DNA of 64,000 nt from an uncultured Ruminococcus sp. GTDB lineage: Bacteria; Bacillota; Clostridia; Oscillospirales; Ruminococcaceae. Within the stretch, counting starts at the first letter, position 1, and every line of letters begins with the position of its first letter. The notes below the pieces were generated by a model. It was not told where the DNA came from and ran no database searches. It saw only the letters and a list, made by a program, of their open reading frames with translations. Below, one piece after another: positions 16,748 to 25,380 of the stretch. The stretch lies in contig CAJTLC010000015.1 of the NCBI GenBank assembly GCA_910576995.1, positions 1 to 64,000 of the forward strand, given 5' to 3'. A program made the translations under genes and the position numbers.

Positions 16748-18460
16748 ATGGATTCAACAGAAACATTGCCTAAAAAGAAAACTGAGGAAAAACTTAAACC
16801 AAAGCTTTTCTCCGTCATGAAAAATTATACCAAAGAACAGTTCTTAAAAGACGTGATTTCAGGCATAATCGTAGCTATTATAGCCCTGCCCCTTTCTATC
16901 GCGCTCGCTCTTGCCTCCGGTGTAAGCCCCGAACGAGGTCTTTACACGGCTATAATCGCCGGATTTATCGTATCGTTTCTCGGCGGAAGCCGCGTACAGA
17001 TCGCAGGTCCGACGGCCGCTTTCGCCACCATTGTTGCGGGGATCGTAGCTTCCGAGGGAATGGACGGACTTGCAATTTCCACCATAATGGCAGGTATCTT
17101 CCTTATAATTATGGGTCTGTGCAGATTTGGAAATCTGATAAAATATATACCTAATACAATAACGGCAGGATTCACATTCGGAATCGCCGTAACTATAGTG
17201 ATAGGTCAGATAAAAGATTTTTGCGGCATGACTTTTTCAGGCTCTCCGATAGAAACTACCGAAAAAGTCATGGAACTTATACGCAGCGCGAATACTTTTA
17301 ATTATCAGGCATTTTTGATAGGTCTGCTTTCGCTGGCTATTCTTATTTTCTGGCCGAAAAAGCTTGAAAAGATTCCGCCGTCGCTTATCGCGGTAATCGT
17401 CGGCGCGGCTATCGTCAAACTCAGCGGAATCAGCGTAAATACTATAGGCGATCTTTATGAAATATCATCTGCACCGCCTAAATTCAGTCTGCCCGAAGTC
17501 AGCCTTGAACGTATACGCGCGCTGGTTCCGAATGCTCTTACAATAGCAGTTCTCGCTGCTGTGGAATCGCTGCTGTCATGCGTAGTTGCAGACGGTATGA
17601 TTGGTTCGAAGCATCGCTCAAATATGGAATTGACGGCTCAGGGCGCAGGAAATATCGCCTCCGCACTTTTCGGCGGAATCCCCGCAACAGGCGCTATCGC
17701 ACGTACTGCCGCAAACATCAAAAACGGAGGAAGAACTCCGATCGCAGGCATGGTACACGCTGTAGTCGTACTTATAATTCTTATACTTCTCATGCCATAT
17801 GCGGCAATGATCCCCATGCCTACTATCGCGGCAATATTATTTATGGTAGCATATAATATGTGCGGCTGGAGAGGTATAGCAAGCATGATAAAAACTTCCC
17901 CGAAAAGCGATATAATCGTGCTGCTTGTAACGCTTATCCTCACCGTCGTTTTCGATCTCGTAGTAGCTATCGGAGTCGGACTGGTGCTGGCGGCTCTTCT
18001 GTTTATGAAGCGCATGGCAGACGTTACGGAAGTTCACGGCTGGGTATATGTTGACGACGAGGACGACGATCCTGATCACATCGCACTGAAAAAAGTTCCC
18101 GATAACACTAAAGTTTACGAAATAAACGGCCCTATGTTCTTTGCGGTTTCCGATAAATTCAACTATATTCTTGACGATCACAAACACGTCGACGTACTTT
18201 GTATTCGAATGAGAAACGTTCCCGCTATAGACGCAACGGGAATCCAAAATCTTGAAAAGATCGCTGAAAGATGCAAAAAATATAATATATCGGTAATATT
18301 CTCTCATGTAAACGAACAGCCCATGCAGGCTATGGAAAAGGCAGGCTTCATCGAAAAAATCGGCAAAGAAAATTTCTGCCCTCACATTGACGACGCACTC
18401 ATCAGGGCTGCCGAACTTGAAAAAATCGCAGAAGCAAAACGTACGAAACGAAAGGACTAA
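16748..18460 (+). CDS. SulP/SLC26-family anion transporter with STAS domain
   Basis: 570 residues. The membrane domain (about residues 30-425, 12-14 helices) carries the SulP signature region ALALASGVSPERGLYTAIIAGF and AGPTAAF. A STAS domain (about 455-565) contains VLCIRMRNVPAIDATGIQNLE, the phosphorylatable loop region seen in anti-sigma antagonist folds. SulP proteins move sulfate, bicarbonate, C4-dicarboxylates or other anions; the substrate cannot be decided. A GCAGGAGG site precedes ATG 16748. rmuC follows after 1 base, so the two are co-transcribed. Confidence 0.92.
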   Translation: MDSTETLPKKKTEEKLKPKLFSVMKNYTKEQFLKDVISGIIVAIIALPLSIALALASGVSPERGLYTAIIAGFIVSFLGGSRVQIAGPTAAFATIVAGIVASEGMDGLAISTIMAGIFLIIMGLCRFGNLIKYIPNTITAGFTFGIAVTIVIGQIKDFCGMTFSGSPIETTEKVMELIRSANTFNYQAFLIGLLSLAILIFWPKKLEKIPPSLIAVIVGAAIVKLSGISVNTIGDLYEISSAPPKFSLPEVSLERIRALVPNALTIAVLAAVESLLSCVVADGMIGSKHRSNMELTAQGAGNIASALFGGIPATGAIARTAANIKNGGRTPIAGMVHAVVVLIILILLMPYAAMIPMPTIAAILFMVAYNMCGWRGIASMIKTSPKSDIIVLLVTLILTVVFDLVVAIGVGLVLAALLFMKRMADVTEVHGWVYVDDEDDDPDHIALKKVPDNTKVYEINGPMFFAVSDKFNYILDDHKHVDVLCIRMRNVPAIDATGIQNLEKIAERCKKYNISVIFSHVNEQPMQAMEKAGFIEKIGKENFCPHIDDALIRAAELEKIAEAKRTKRKD

Positions 18461-18461
18461 T

Positions 18462-19721
18462 ATGGACGTAATTTTGATAATATGCGCGCTTCTGAATCTT
18501 GCACTGCTCGCGTTCCTTATCACGCTTATAGTACGAGCTGCCGAAAAAAGCCGCGGTTTCGGCAAAAAAGATATTTCCGAAATGAAAAAACAGCTTGACG
18601 TTCTGTCGCGCACAAGCGAAAATCAAAATCGCATAATGATGGAAATGGCAGTTAAAATCAGCGATTCGGTCGTCAGGCAGATCTCCATGCTCGGCGGAGA
18701 ATTGAGAGAAAATCAGGAAAATCAGCAGAAACATTCCGTAGACGTGCTTATGAAGATCGAAAACGATATGAAAGAACTTAGCCGCGAAAACCGCGAGGGA
18801 TTGGAGAAAATTCGCAGCTCCAACGCCGAAAGCCTTGACAGAATAAATAATACCGTCAACGATAAGCTGCAAAAAACTCTCGACGATAAGATCTCGCGCT
18901 CGTTCGAAACCGTAAACAAGCGGCTTGCCGAAGTTTACGAGGGGCTGGGCGAAATGAAAAACGTCGCTTCGGGAGTTTCAGATCTGAAAAACGTCCTCTC
19001 AAATGTAAAGACGCGCGGAATTATGGGCGAACTTCAATTATCCGCTATTTTAAGCGAAATTCTCGCTCCGGAGCAATATGAAGAACAGGCTGCCGTAATA
19101 AGCGGCAGTCCCGAAAGAGTGGATTTTGCAGTAAAACTTCCCGGCATGAGCGACGGCGAATTCGTCTATCTGCCTATAGATTCAAAATTTCCCGGCGATA
19201 CATATTCCGCACTGCTTAACGCCTATGAATCGGGCAGCGCGGAAGAACTTAAAACCCGTCGTGCCGCTTTAGATACAGAAATAAAACGCTGTGCCAAAAG
19301 TATTCGCGATAAGTATGTAAAACCGCCGTATACTACAGATTTTGCAATTATGTTCCTGCCGTTTGAGGGACTGTACGCCGAGGTAGTAAATATGGGACTG
19401 GTGGAGATTTTACAGCGAAATTACAAGGTAAATATCGCAGGGCCGTCGAATATGGCGGCAATGCTCAACAGTTTGCAAATGGGATTCCGCACGCTTGCAA
19501 TTCAGAAAAAAAGCGGCGAAGTGTGGATGGTTCTCGAAGCCGCAAAGAAAGAATTCGAAACTTTCGAAAAAGGGCTTACCGATACGCGAAATCGCCTCCG
19601 TCAGGCTGATGAAGAACTTGACAAGCTTATCGGAACGCGTACGCGCGCAATTAACCGCAAACTTAAAACTGTTACCGCTCTCGACTCTTCCGACGAAGCT
19701 GTCCGGCTTATTGATTCGTAA
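18462..19721 (+). CDS. rmuC: DNA recombination protein RmuC
   Basis: 419 residues. One N-terminal membrane helix (VILIICALLNLALLAFLITLIV) is followed by about 150 residues of coiled coil and then the RmuC core (GIMGELQLSAILSEILAPEQYEEQA ... PIDSKFPGDTY ... FAIMFLPFEGLYAEV). The PD-(D/E)xK nuclease-like core supports a role in limiting inversions or recombination between repeats. I chose ATG 18462, just after the SulP stop and preceded by AAAGGA. Its work on inverted repeats is noteworthy in a genome rich in palindromes, but this link is only speculation. Confidence 0.93.
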   Translation: MDVILIICALLNLALLAFLITLIVRAAEKSRGFGKKDISEMKKQLDVLSRTSENQNRIMMEMAVKISDSVVRQISMLGGELRENQENQQKHSVDVLMKIENDMKELSRENREGLEKIRSSNAESLDRINNTVNDKLQKTLDDKISRSFETVNKRLAEVYEGLGEMKNVASGVSDLKNVLSNVKTRGIMGELQLSAILSEILAPEQYEEQAAVISGSPERVDFAVKLPGMSDGEFVYLPIDSKFPGDTYSALLNAYESGSAEELKTRRAALDTEIKRCAKSIRDKYVKPPYTTDFAIMFLPFEGLYAEVVNMGLVEILQRNYKVNIAGPSNMAAMLNSLQMGFRTLAIQKKSGEVWMVLEAAKKEFETFEKGLTDTRNRLRQADEELDKLIGTRTRAINRKLKTVTALDSSDEAVRLIDS

Positions 19722-19732
19722 AAAATATCACA

Positions 19733-19764
19733 ATAAAAAAACTCCCTTAATCAGGAGTTTTTTT
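19733..19764 (+). terminator. Rho-independent terminator after rmuC
   Basis: AAAAAAACTCC-CTTAATCA-GGAGTTTTTTT stem-loop with a T-run; it may also serve the convergent gene at 19783. Confidence 0.85.
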
Positions 19765-19782
19765 ATATTTAGAACATATTAA

Positions 19783-20682
19783 TTATTCATGTTTTTTTCT
19801 GCGAGTAACCGCAAATGCAGCGGCAGCCGCTCCTAATACGCCAACAGCTGCGCCAACGCCGTGATCTCCTGTTTTCGGAGAAGTCGACGATTTTGTAGTT
19901 GAAGCTGCGGTAGTTTTGGCAGAAGCAGTTGTTTTGGAATTTTTCTTGGTCGAAGTCGCCTTTGAAGCCGTTGTGGTCTTCTTTACAACAGCGGTCGCAG
20001 TCGTCTTCTTTACAGCCGTTGTTGAAGGTGCGGCAGCTGTAGTTGTTTCAGGAACTTCAGCAGCGTCGAGAGCCGTAAATTCCAGACTTTTATCATTCGC
20101 AAATTTTTCAGCGGCAGTACCCTTATAGCCATGAACCGATTTCAGTCCCGTAAAACCGCTGAACGCATTATCGGATATAGAAGAAATGTTTTTACCGAAT
20201 TTTACCTGCGTAACTCCGCTGCCCATATCAAAGCCATCGAAGCGGACTTCCGTTACATTATCCGTAAAAACAATAGTGCTGATATTCATTGCATTTACCT
20301 TACTAACGATCTCGGCAAAGCTATCCGCCTTATCGGAAGGAATCGAACTTCCTTTTGTAATAACAGCGCCGTCTATCGTCATCACGCCGTTTCCGCATAT
20401 AATGCTCATGTTGGCTGCCGAATCGTAGAATGAAATCTGACTGCCGTCGTCCGAGATTTTAACTGTAATATTGCCGAAAGTTTCCTCATTTGAAGGAGTT
20501 TCTTCAGGCGTAGTTTCCGTAATATCAGACTTTTCATCGGCTGATGTGGTAGTGGAAATCTCCTCGGCAGCTACGGGAGCGGCGGGAACCTCTTCACCCT
20601 CGGCAAACGCCGTTGCCACGCTCATAGTTGAACCAATAGCCAGTGCAAGCGCCATTGCGGTAAGTTTGTTTGATGATCTCAT
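19783..20682 (-). CDS. Secreted wall protein with SPKTG sorting signal
   Basis: 299 residues. It has a signal peptide (MRSSNKLTAMALALAIGSTMSVATAFA), a Glu/Thr-rich region, and a domain (about 70-190) ending in a leucine-rich BspA-like stretch (VTQVKFGKNISSISDNAFSG). A Thr/Lys/Ala linker (about 200-265) and a C-terminal SPKTGD, Ala-rich hydrophobic segment and RRKKHE tail follow. The last part is a sorting signal with Ser in place of Leu of LPxTG, a variant seen in Clostridia. ATG 20682 has an AGGAGGT site. Its leader includes the 51-nt motif shared with iorB. Ligand unknown. Confidence 0.82.
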   Translation of the reverse strand: MRSSNKLTAMALALAIGSTMSVATAFAEGEEVPAAPVAAEEISTTTSADEKSDITETTPEETPSNEETFGNITVKISDDGSQISFYDSAANMSIICGNGVMTIDGAVITKGSSIPSDKADSFAEIVSKVNAMNISTIVFTDNVTEVRFDGFDMGSGVTQVKFGKNISSISDNAFSGFTGLKSVHGYKGTAAEKFANDKSLEFTALDAAEVPETTTAAAPSTTAVKKTTATAVVKKTTTASKATSTKKNSKTTASAKTTAASTTKSSTSPKTGDHGVGAAVGVLGAAAAAFAVTRRKKHE

Positions 20683-20730
20683 AATTATGACCTCCTTGAT
20701 TGTTATGTCTTAAATGTTAAATAATGATGT

Positions 20731-20781
20731 TATTTCAATCCGCATGCTCTGTCAGGAGCATGAGACCAAGAATGTATAGTT
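20731..20781 (-). repeat. CRISPR-repeat-like leader motif, copy 1
   Basis: Read on the minus strand: AACTATACATTCTTGG, then a hairpin CATGCTC-CTGACA-GAGCATG, then CGGATTGAAATA. It is conserved over 51 nt with 38819-38869. The hairpin plus GGATTGAAAT tail resembles a type I-C CRISPR repeat, but only one unit exists. It lies between the promoter at 20820-20848 and the ATG at 20682. Confidence 0.7.
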
Positions 20782-20819
20782 ACATTGAAAAATTACAGAA
20801 TCCCAATGTATCTGTTTAC

Positions 20820-20848
20820 ATCATAGCACTTATAATGGACTTTGTCAA
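20820..20848 (-). promoter_or_regulatory. Promoter of the SPKTG protein gene
   Basis: Minus strand TTGACA (20848-20843), 17-base spacer, TATGAT (20825-20820). The leader is about 130 nt and contains the CRISPR-like motif. Confidence 0.75.
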
Positions 20849-21029
20849 GCGAATTTCCAAAAATTAAGAATTTGTTCTTAATTTCGCCGTAACTGTTATT
20901 CCGGGTTATCTTGGCGCTGCCCGAATCCGCATACTCCACCTATGAAGACGAGCGTTGAGCGGTAGTGTCAAAATACCCTAATGTTCACATATAATAATAT
21001 GTGAAAAATTTCTCAATGAGGTGATATAT

Positions 21030-21257
21030 ATGAAGCACAACAAGCAATATTCACGCGGCAGCCCACAAGGGATAATACTGGAAATGCCCTCTTATACCTA
21101 CGCTGTAAAGGCGGAAGGGCTGCTCAGATCAAGAGGTATCCCCGTCGAAATGATAAGACGCGAAGAAGGCTGCGGCTACGATCTGAGGATCTATTCAGAT
21201 TCATCCGCCAATATTCTGGACAATATGGGGATACCATATACAAGGAGGCAGTCATGA
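21030..21257 (+). CDS. DUF3343 protein, putative sulfur/selenium carrier
   Basis: 75 residues. I chose ATG 21030, with GAGGTG seven bases upstream, over an upstream GTG. The sequence fits DUF3343 (PF11823): EMPSYTYAVKAEGLLRSRGIPVEMI...GCGYDLRIY, a small ferredoxin-like fold whose conserved Cys in the GCGY region is thought to handle sulfur or selenium. It overlaps a cysteine desulfurase by ATGA, so the two are translationally coupled. Family known mainly by association. Confidence 0.82.
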   Translation: MKHNKQYSRGSPQGIILEMPSYTYAVKAEGLLRSRGIPVEMIRREEGCGYDLRIYSDSSANILDNMGIPYTRRQS

Positions 21258-22375
21258 TCATAAATTTCGACAATGCAGCCACAACGTTTCCAAAGCCTGC
21301 CGCAGTTAAAAAAGCTGCCCTATATGCGATGGAACACTACACCAGTTCAGGGCGCGGCGGTCATCCACTTGCTGCCGAAACTTCACGGGCAGTTTATTCA
21401 GCACGAGCCGCTGCGGCTGAATTTTTTGGTGCAGAACCAGAAAACACAGTATTCACAATGAACTGCACGCACAGCCTTAACATAGCGATTCAGGGTATTA
21501 TGCGCGGCGGCGGTCATATGATAATAAGCGGCATGGAGCATAATTCGGCAGCGCGTCCTGCAGCAAAACTCGCTGCTGAAAAGAAAATTTCGCTCTCGGT
21601 AGCGCAGGTCTTTCCCGAAGATAACCGAACGATAGAGAGTTTCCGAAGCCTTATCCGCAGCGACACAAAAGCGATAGTCTGCACGCTTGCAAGCAATGTT
21701 ACGGGACAGCTGCTGCCATATCGTGAGATTGCCGAAATATGCCGCCGCAAAAATATCTGCTTTATCGCCGACGGCGCGCAGGCCTGCGGAATAATCGACG
21801 TCAGACTCGAACACGGAATAAATATTCTCTGTACGGCAGGTCATAAAGGTCTTTACGGACTGACCGGAACGGGACTGCTTGTTTCCGACGGCAAATATCC
21901 CATTCCCCCGCTTATTCAGGGAGGCACCGGCAGCAATTCGCAGAGTCTTATACAGCCCGACCTGCTCCCCGAAAGTCTCGAAAGCGGCACTTCGGGCATA
22001 ATCGGAATAATGTCTCTTAAAGCAGGCATAGAATTTGTAAGCGGAGTCGGTATTCCCAGAATATACGCTCATGAAGATAAGATATGCCGCAGCTTTATTT
22101 CCGCACTGAAGCGCAGCGGCAGAATAAAAATTTACCGCGAACCCACGGCAAATTACGTGCCTATAGTTTCGTTCAACGCGGATGGCGTCAAATCGGAAAT
22201 TCTGGCAGCCGAACTTGCAAAGCAGGGTTACTGTCTGCGCGCAGGATTCCAATGCGCCGCTCTTGCACATTCGTCTCTTGGCACGAATAACGGTACGGTG
22301 AGATTTTCGCCTTCAATTTTCAGCCGTGAAAGCGACGCAGTCATGCTTGCGAATAATATCGTCAAAATATTGTAA
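21254..22375 (+). CDS. Cysteine desulfurase family protein (NifS-like, class V aminotransferase)
   Basis: 373 residues, a PLP enzyme that takes sulfur (or selenium) from cysteine or selenocysteine to give alanine. It begins INFDNAATTFPKP, the usual family start. The PLP lysine lies in CTAGHKGLYG, the cofactor-stacking histidine region is SGMEHNSAARP, and the sulfur-accepting cysteine is in RAGFQCAALAH near residue 335. RFSPSIF...E replaces the usual R(F/V)S.s.yNt.eEid ending. It is shorter than IscS and closer to the Csd/SufS-like group seen beside DUF3343. Possible role: selenium or sulfur delivery for molybdenum hydroxylases or tRNA; none of those partners is in the window. Confidence 0.88.
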   Translation: MIINFDNAATTFPKPAAVKKAALYAMEHYTSSGRGGHPLAAETSRAVYSARAAAAEFFGAEPENTVFTMNCTHSLNIAIQGIMRGGGHMIISGMEHNSAARPAAKLAAEKKISLSVAQVFPEDNRTIESFRSLIRSDTKAIVCTLASNVTGQLLPYREIAEICRRKNICFIADGAQACGIIDVRLEHGINILCTAGHKGLYGLTGTGLLVSDGKYPIPPLIQGGTGSNSQSLIQPDLLPESLESGTSGIIGIMSLKAGIEFVSGVGIPRIYAHEDKICRSFISALKRSGRIKIYREPTANYVPIVSFNADGVKSEILAAELAKQGYCLRAGFQCAALAHSSLGTNNGTVRFSPSIFSRESDAVMLANNIVKIL

Positions 22376-22377
22376 TT

Positions 22378-22419
22378 GCAAAATCTCATGGCATACTTCG
22401 GTATGCCGGTGGGGTTTTT
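22378..22419 (+). terminator. Terminator of the desulfurase operon
   Basis: GGCATAC-TTCG-GTATGCC stem with a stable UUCG loop, flanked by AAAATCTC and GGGGTTTTT. Confidence 0.75.
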
Positions 22420-22605
22420 AGAGCTTGTGTTCATAGGTGGAGTATGCGTATTTTCAAGCATAATTTGTATGCTGACAAGGAAAAACACGCGGGAATACTG
22501 TCGCACCACGGGCGTTCCCTTCGGTCATATATCAAGTGCTTTTGACGAAGTTCAGCATACAAATTTGCCGAAAATACGTCTGCTGAACCTATGAACACAA
22601 GCTCT
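22420..22605. repeat. Palindromic hairpin element H
   Basis: 186 bp. Outer arms AGAGCTTGTGTTCATAGG and, inverted, CCTATGAACACAAGCTCT are perfect over 18 bases. Inner arms GTATGCTGA / TCAGCATAC, and the tip GGGCGTTCCCTTCGGTC is shared with element A. Confidence 0.92.
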
Positions 22606-22765
22606 TATAGTCGACCTGTTTGAAATCGGAACAAAAGAAGCTGAATAAAAATTTTGCATAGCAAGGCGGAGAAGGAAAGCGTGCTGACACCCGGTGACGA
22701 CGACAACGCAGCTATGGGTAATTTTTATCAGCGAACTTGTTTTGATTTCAAGTAGGGCGACTATA
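22606..22765. repeat. Palindromic element I (second family)
   Basis: About 160 bp directly abutting H. Arms TATAGTCGACCTGTTTGAAAT and, inverted, ATTTCAAGTAGGGCGACTATA differ at three positions. The core AAGGCGGAGAAGGAAAGCG ... GACGACGACAACGCAG is the inverse of the core of element J (36127). Confidence 0.85.
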
Positions 22766-22825
22766 TCATTATCCGTTTCAATATTCCGTTTATGTGAAAA
22801 ATTCAAGAAAATCGCAAAAAAAGTA

Positions 22826-22853
22826 TTGAAATTATTTGAAATTGTGGTACAAT
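22826..22853 (+). promoter_or_regulatory. Probable promoter of cdaA-cdaR
   Basis: TTGAAA (22826-22831), 16-base spacer, TACAAT (22848-22853), about 65 bases before cdaA. Confidence 0.6.
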
Positions 22854-22918
22854 ATATATATAAGAATCTGCATTTACAGATAAGCAGGTTCTGAAAATAC
22901 TTTACAAGGGGTGAAAAA

Positions 22919-23800
22919 ATGCCTTCTTTTCAGGATATAAAATATGCTTTCTTCAGCCTTATGTCCACCATCCATTTAAAGGATATAATAGATCTTGCAG
23001 TTCTTGCATACATAATTTATCTTCTGCTCAAACTTATACGCGAAACGCGCGCAGGTCAGCTTGTTAAGGGAATACTGCTGCTGGTGGCAGGCTACGCGCT
23101 GAGCAGTCTGCTGGAATTTACCGTAATGAAATATATTCTCGGTCATGCTCTCGATATCGGTCTTATCGCCATGCTGATAATTTTTCAGCCTGAACTGCGC
23201 CGTGTTCTGGAACAATTCGGGCAAACCAAGATAGGTATAAATCTTATCGGTATCGGCACATTATCAAATGACGTAAAGCAAAAATGGAATATTGCCATCG
23301 AAGCTATATGCGATTCGTGCGTGGAACTTTCCGCAAGCTGCACAGGCGCGCTTATCGTTATCGAACGCAAAACAAAGTTGGGCGAACAGATAGAAACAGG
23401 TACGATAATGAACGCCGCCCCAAGCAAGGAGGTATTCGGTAATATTTTTTATCCTAAAACACCTCTTCACGACGGAGCTGTCATAATGCGTGACGGAATT
23501 ATCCTTGCAGCCGCCTGCTTTCTCCCACGTCCGAACAGCGATCTTTCTATCGATAAGGCGCTCGGTTCGCGGCATAGAGCCGCTATAGGCATGAGTGAAA
23601 ATTCCGACGCGGTAGTCATCGTCGTTTCGGAAGAAACAGGACAGATCTCTATCGCTATGAACGGCGTTCTGACGCGGGATTATACGCGTATACGCCTTAA
23701 ATCCACACTGGAAAAGGAGATCTTCAACGAATCCCCGGAAGATGGAGAAAATTCCAAAAAAGGTCTCTCCTCCATGTTCGGAAGGAGGAAGAAAAAGTGA
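22919..23800 (+). CDS. cdaA: Diadenylate cyclase CdaA (c-di-AMP synthase)
   Basis: 293 residues. Three membrane helices lie within about residues 15-85 (DLAVLAYIIYLLLKLI, LVKGILLLVAGYALSSLL, ALDIGLIAMLIIF). A DisA_N/DAC catalytic domain follows (about 105-270) with the motifs LHDGAVIMRDG and GSRHRAAIGMSE that bind ATP and metal. The enzyme joins two ATP into cyclic di-AMP, which controls potassium and osmolyte balance and cell-wall homeostasis. A GGGGTG site precedes the ATG. It overlaps cdaR by four bases. The usual third gene, glmM, is not next in this genome. Confidence 0.95.
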   Translation: MPSFQDIKYAFFSLMSTIHLKDIIDLAVLAYIIYLLLKLIRETRAGQLVKGILLLVAGYALSSLLEFTVMKYILGHALDIGLIAMLIIFQPELRRVLEQFGQTKIGINLIGIGTLSNDVKQKWNIAIEAICDSCVELSASCTGALIVIERKTKLGEQIETGTIMNAAPSKEVFGNIFYPKTPLHDGAVIMRDGIILAAACFLPRPNSDLSIDKALGSRHRAAIGMSENSDAVVIVVSEETGQISIAMNGVLTRDYTRIRLKSTLEKEIFNESPEDGENSKKGLSSMFGRRKKK

Positions 23801-25104
23801 AATTCTTTAAAGTATTCCGCCAAAAATATATGACAAGCAACGTTTCGCTTATGGTAATTTCCATCATCATTGCTGTTATCGCGTGGCTGTATATCTCCAT
23901 GACGCAATATCCGACTGTTCAGAAAACCATTGAAAATATTCCGCTTTCCGTGGATATTTCAGGAACATCGGCAGGTCAAAACGGACTAAGCGTAGTAGAC
24001 TGCAATGTAGAAAACGTTACGGTCGAACTTCTGAGCAGCCGTACTCAGGTCGGATATCTCAGCAATGAAACGCTCGAAGCTTACTTTGACGCCGACAGCG
24101 TTTCAACAGCAGGCAAAAAAAATCTCTCCATTAAAATAAGAAGCGAAAACGGCATAAAATATGAGGTGAAATCCATAACGCCTTCTTCGGCTTCCGTTGA
24201 ATTCGATAAGATCGAAAGCCGCGAATATCCCGTAACGCCTCTTGCTCCAAACGTTTCACTCGTTGACGGCAAAGAGATAAATACCGATGAATTCGTATGC
24301 GATCCTGCTGTTGTAAGAATTACCGGACCTTCAGCAAAGCTTGACAAGATCGACAAAATAAGCGCCGTCACGAACAGCGAACTTAGTTTATCGCAAACTT
24401 ATGTGATAAACGCCGATGAACTGGTACTCTTCACTGATACGGGCGCGGAAATCGATCAGTCGTCACTGAAATTCAGCGACGCCAATTTTTCCATAACTAT
24501 TCCCGTTCGTACACAAAAAACTGTAAGTCTGACAGTCTCTATAGTGAATGCCCCCAATAATTTCGACGTTGACAGCGTTAAACTCAAATTATCGGCTGAC
24601 AAAGTTACTCTCGCCTGCAATAACAGTCAGACGGAGATTCCCGACGAACTTGATCTGGGGCTTATTGCTCTGAACGAGATAAAACCGGGATTCTCAAAAA
24701 CCCTATCGCTCAGTAAGCGGCTTGCGGACAGCGAATTCATCAATGTTTCCAATCTTGAAGCCGTCACAGTAACTCTGGACGACGAAGGTCTCGATCAGAA
24801 AAATCTCACGCTCGATCAAAGCAGGATCTCTATCAGCAACGTTCCAGACAGCAACTATGACTACAGCGTCCTTACGCAGGCTATGGATATTACAGTTGTC
24901 GGACCGAAGGATACTATAAGCGAGATAACCGCCGACGATATAATTGCTGACGTAAATCTGCTGAATATGAATATCAATACCGATCAATTCAACAGCAATG
25001 TTGTATTCTCGTGTCCATCTTACGACAATGTGTGGGTAACTACCGTCTCCAAGGTATCCGTTCAGCGCACAAAAATCGAACCCTCTTCTACTACAACTAA
25101 TTAG
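23797..25104 (+). CDS. cdaR: CdaR, YbbR-domain regulator of CdaA
   Basis: 435 residues. A short cytoplasmic N-terminus and one membrane helix (SLMVISIIIAVIAWLYISM) precede an extracellular part of about four YbbR repeats of 80-90 residues. Each repeat has beta-rich segments such as VTPLAPNVSLVDGKEI and the recurrent I-T-V-x-G-P-x-x-x-I pattern (IRITGPSAKLDKI, ITVVGPKDTISEI). YbbR proteins bind and modulate CdaA. Start ATG-type GTG overlaps the cdaA stop. A Ser/Thr tail and terminator follow. Confidence 0.92.
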   Translation: MKFFKVFRQKYMTSNVSLMVISIIIAVIAWLYISMTQYPTVQKTIENIPLSVDISGTSAGQNGLSVVDCNVENVTVELLSSRTQVGYLSNETLEAYFDADSVSTAGKKNLSIKIRSENGIKYEVKSITPSSASVEFDKIESREYPVTPLAPNVSLVDGKEINTDEFVCDPAVVRITGPSAKLDKIDKISAVTNSELSLSQTYVINADELVLFTDTGAEIDQSSLKFSDANFSITIPVRTQKTVSLTVSIVNAPNNFDVDSVKLKLSADKVTLACNNSQTEIPDELDLGLIALNEIKPGFSKTLSLSKRLADSEFINVSNLEAVTVTLDDEGLDQKNLTLDQSRISISNVPDSNYDYSVLTQAMDITVVGPKDTISEITADDIIADVNLLNMNINTDQFNSNVVFSCPSYDNVWVTTVSKVSVQRTKIEPSSTTTN

Positions 25105-25115
25105 AGCAGCTTCAA

Positions 25116-25160
25116 ATACTCATAGGACAATTTTAAATTTCTTACCGTCCTATGAGTATT
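25116..25160 (+). terminator. Hairpin terminator after cdaR
   Basis: AATACTCATAGGAC ... GTCCTATGAGTATT stem of 14 pairs, followed by an interrupted T-rich run. Confidence 0.7.
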
Positions 25161-25380
25161 ATTATGTTTTTAATTACAGCTTTTTTAATAAAAAGATTCT
25201 ACTGTTGTTTTAAAAAATTATCTATAATTCTCTATAAATTAACAATCTGTTAACACATTCTGTATCAAAATATGATATAATGCTATTATAATGTAATATA
25301 TTGCCATGTAATTACAGACTGTAAATTTTTTAGAGCCTGTATATCACATATTAATGTTAATTATGAAAGGATGATCTGAC

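Noticed and set aside
25250..25281. Promoter TTAACA...TATAAT before the 25381 gene
   Set aside because: Spacing of 20 bases is too long for confidence; the TATAAT may still be used but no -35 is clear.
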